A stretch of DNA of 9,718 bases from the NCBI GenBank assembly GCA_902782625.1, contig CACZNZ010000456.1, positions 1 to 9,718 on the forward strand. The letters are read 5' to 3'. Each line of letters opens with the position of its first letter. The first letter of the stretch is position 1. Of this stretch, positions 8,908 to 9,718 are shown one piece after another. The notes under the pieces are model-generated. The model saw nothing but the letters and a program-made list of their open reading frames with translations. It was not told the origin of the DNA and ran no database searches. A program made the position numbers and the translations under genes. The DNA comes from an uncultured Lachnospiraceae bacterium. GTDB taxonomy: Bacteria; Bacillota; Clostridia; Lachnospirales; Lachnospiraceae.

Positions 8908-8908
8908 T

Positions 8909-9364
8909 ATGGCAGATATAAAATCACCGGAGGACCGCAGCCGCAATATGCGGGCGATACGCAGCAAAGATACAAAGCCGGAGGTGTATCTTCGTAAGTT
9001 GCTGTTTGCTCAGGGATTGCGTTATCGGAAGAATGTACAGAAGCTCCCGGGATGCCCTGATATCTATTTTGCGAGGTATCAAACTGCGGTTTTTGTACAC
9101 GGTTGTTTCTGGCATCGGCATCCCGGCTGCAAGTATGCATATATGCCAAAGAGCAGGACAGAGTTCTGGCAACAGAAATTTGATGCGAATACCCGACGTG
9201 ACGAATCTGTACATGAAGAACTCAAAACAATGGGGATAAGATACTTGGTAGTCTGGGAGTGTACACTACGGGAAATGAAGAAAGATCAAGATAAAGAGAG
9301 GTCTATAATAGCATTCATTCTTTCATATCTGAAAGGGACAGAATCCTCAAGTAATCCACTGTGA
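8909..9364 (+). CDS. vsr: Very short patch repair endonuclease Vsr, 151 aa
   Basis: Vsr nicks 5' of the T in T:G mismatches that arise when 5-methylcytosine is deaminated. From the ATG at 8909 the residue numbers match E. coli Vsr closely. Met14, Glu25 and the catalytic Asp51 (in L-P-G-C-P-D) are present. So is the block H-G-C-F-W-H-R-H (64-71), which contains the intercalating Phe67/Trp68, catalytic His64/His69 and zinc ligands Cys66/His71. Cys74 and Cys118 (in V-W-E-C) complete the zinc site, and Trp87 corresponds to E. coli Trp86 after a one-residue insertion. Both catalytic and mismatch-wedge residues are intact, so it looks like a functional mismatch endonuclease. It starts 1 nt after drmC and ends the operon. 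Vsr normally accompanies a C5-cytosine methyltransferase, and none is present in this window. Length is normal for the family. Confidence 0.95.
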   Translation: MADIKSPEDRSRNMRAIRSKDTKPEVYLRKLLFAQGLRYRKNVQKLPGCPDIYFARYQTAVFVHGCFWHRHPGCKYAYMPKSRTEFWQQKFDANTRRDESVHEELKTMGIRYLVVWECTLREMKKDQDKERSIIAFILSYLKGTESSSNPL

Positions 9365-9512
9365 TACTAAACCTTAACTCAACTCAAAGAAGATATGGCA
9401 AACCGGATGAGACAGTGATTCACGGTTCGTGCTTTCGGCAGATTTTAGCCAAAACCAGAAACTGCCGAAAAAAGATTTACACCATTTCAAGAAACGCAAC
9501 AAGGGCCACTGT
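9365..9512. other. Intergenic region between convergent genes
   Basis: These 148 bases separate vsr from the tail of the opposing gene. The only structure I see is the 9-bp inverted repeat at 9433-9470. No stem followed by a U-run is visible on either strand, so no canonical intrinsic terminator is called. An open frame starting with the GTG at 9361 runs into the opposing gene and is not credible as coding. Confidence 0.6.
9433..9470. repeat. 9-bp inverted repeat, possible transcript hairpin
   Basis: TTTCGGCAG (9433-9441) and its exact reverse complement CTGCCGAAA (9462-9470) are separated by 20 nt. That spacer contains a small TTTT/AAAA inner pairing (9443-9454). It lies between convergent genes, where a bidirectional terminator is expected. 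However, the + strand stem is followed by A residues, and the - strand stem is preceded, not followed, by the T-run. A Rho-dependent or processing role, or chance, remains open. Confidence 0.45.
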
Positions 9513-9718
9513 TCACCAGCGTCCCTTCAAATACTCCTCCACATTCACATACCTCACACCATCCCCGTCCTGTGTCGCCCCGCGATACAGGACAGTTTTT
9601 CCTGTGATCGGCCCATAGCGGTGCTCGGTCATGGCGCATTTCTCCGGGTCGAGCAGATGCCGTGCCGGCTCCGGGACGCTCTCGGTACTGTGTTTGATCT
9701 CGTAAATCTCACAGGACG
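9513..9718 (-). CDS. C-terminal fragment of a probable AAA/DUF4143-type ATPase, truncated by window edge
   Basis: On the - strand a frame is open from the right edge (first full codon at 9716-9714) to a TGA at 9515-9513. It encodes 67 residues. The sequence begins with Y-E-I-K-H-S and continues with R-H-L-L-D, E-K-C-A-M-T-E-H, R-Y-G-P-I-T-G-K and V-L-Y-R-G, ending with V-N-V-E-E-Y-L-K. This pattern (E-I-K-H-S, then a T-E-H-x-Y-G-x-I-T-G-K segment and an N-V-E-E-Y-L end) is one I associate with the C-termini of bacterial AAA-family ATPases carrying DUF4143. These are common, often multicopy genes of anaerobic bacteria, with poorly defined roles. The ATPase core with Walker motifs would lie outside the window. 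The gene converges on the + strand operon and probably marks the edge of the defence cluster. Coding status is fairly secure; the family name is less so. Confidence 0.65.
   Translation of the reverse strand, partial: SCEIYEIKHSTESVPEPARHLLDPEKCAMTEHRYGPITGKTVLYRGATQDGDGVRYVNVEEYLKGRW

Noticed and set aside
8894..8908. TTG start for vsr, five codons upstream of the ATG
   Set aside because: The ATG at 8909 has a well-placed GAGGT and gives residue numbering that matches E. coli Vsr exactly through His71.
9433..9470. Intrinsic terminator for vsr or the opposing gene
   Set aside because: The stem is real, but neither strand has a U-run directly after it; the T-run on the - strand precedes the stem.
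9361..9618. Small + strand open frame beginning with GTG overlapping the vsr stop
   Set aside because: The GTGA overlap looks like coupling, but the last 35 codons or so are antisense to the better supported ATPase tail. The protein is Arg/Thr/Ser-rich with no motif.

Overview
The window looks like a bacterial chromosomal defence island. Six genes on the + strand run almost without gaps from the left edge to about 9364. They face a gene on the - strand that enters from the right edge. Strong AGGAGG-type ribosome sites, moderate GC and the style of the flanking AAA-type ATPase tail suggest a gut- or rumen-type anaerobe, perhaps a Bacillota/Clostridia member. This is a weak taxonomic inference; no rRNA or other marker gene is present.

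Layout: (1) 1-507, the C-terminal end of a type III restriction-modification methyltransferase (Mod), cut by the window edge. (2) 510-3167, its partner Res, an SF2 translocase/helicase with a C-terminal PD-(D/E)XK nuclease motif. (3) 3167-6508, a large DrmA-type SF2 helicase. (4) 6512-8263, a cysteine-rich DrmB (DUF1998) protein. (5) 8245-8907, a single-HKD phospholipase-D-like DrmC protein. (6) 8909-9364, a Vsr very-short-patch-repair endonuclease. (7) 9365-9512, a short intergenic region with one inverted repeat and no convincing terminator. (8) 9513-9718 on the - strand, the C-terminal tail of a probable AAA/DUF4143-type ATPase.

The junctions of the + strand genes are 2 nt gap, 1 nt overlap (TAATG), 3 nt gap, 19 nt overlap and 1 nt gap. 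This strongly suggests one translationally coupled operon. The drmA-drmB-drmC block is the core of the DISARM anti-phage system. In the two classes I know, that core comes with drmD plus drmMI (an adenine methyltransferase) or with drmE plus drmMII (a C5-cytosine methyltransferase). Here a complete-looking type III Mod/Res pair sits in that place and a Vsr nuclease follows. The likely logic is that Mod marks self DNA by N6-adenine methylation, Res and DrmAB sense or translocate on unmodified DNA, and Res, DrmC and possibly Vsr supply nuclease activity. This hybrid composition is the most interesting aspect of the window.

A second unexpected signal is a pair of short peptides in the central linker of Res, QLSLF and QLSIF. 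They match the consensus bacterial sliding-clamp-binding motif and suggest a link between this restriction enzyme and replicating DNA.
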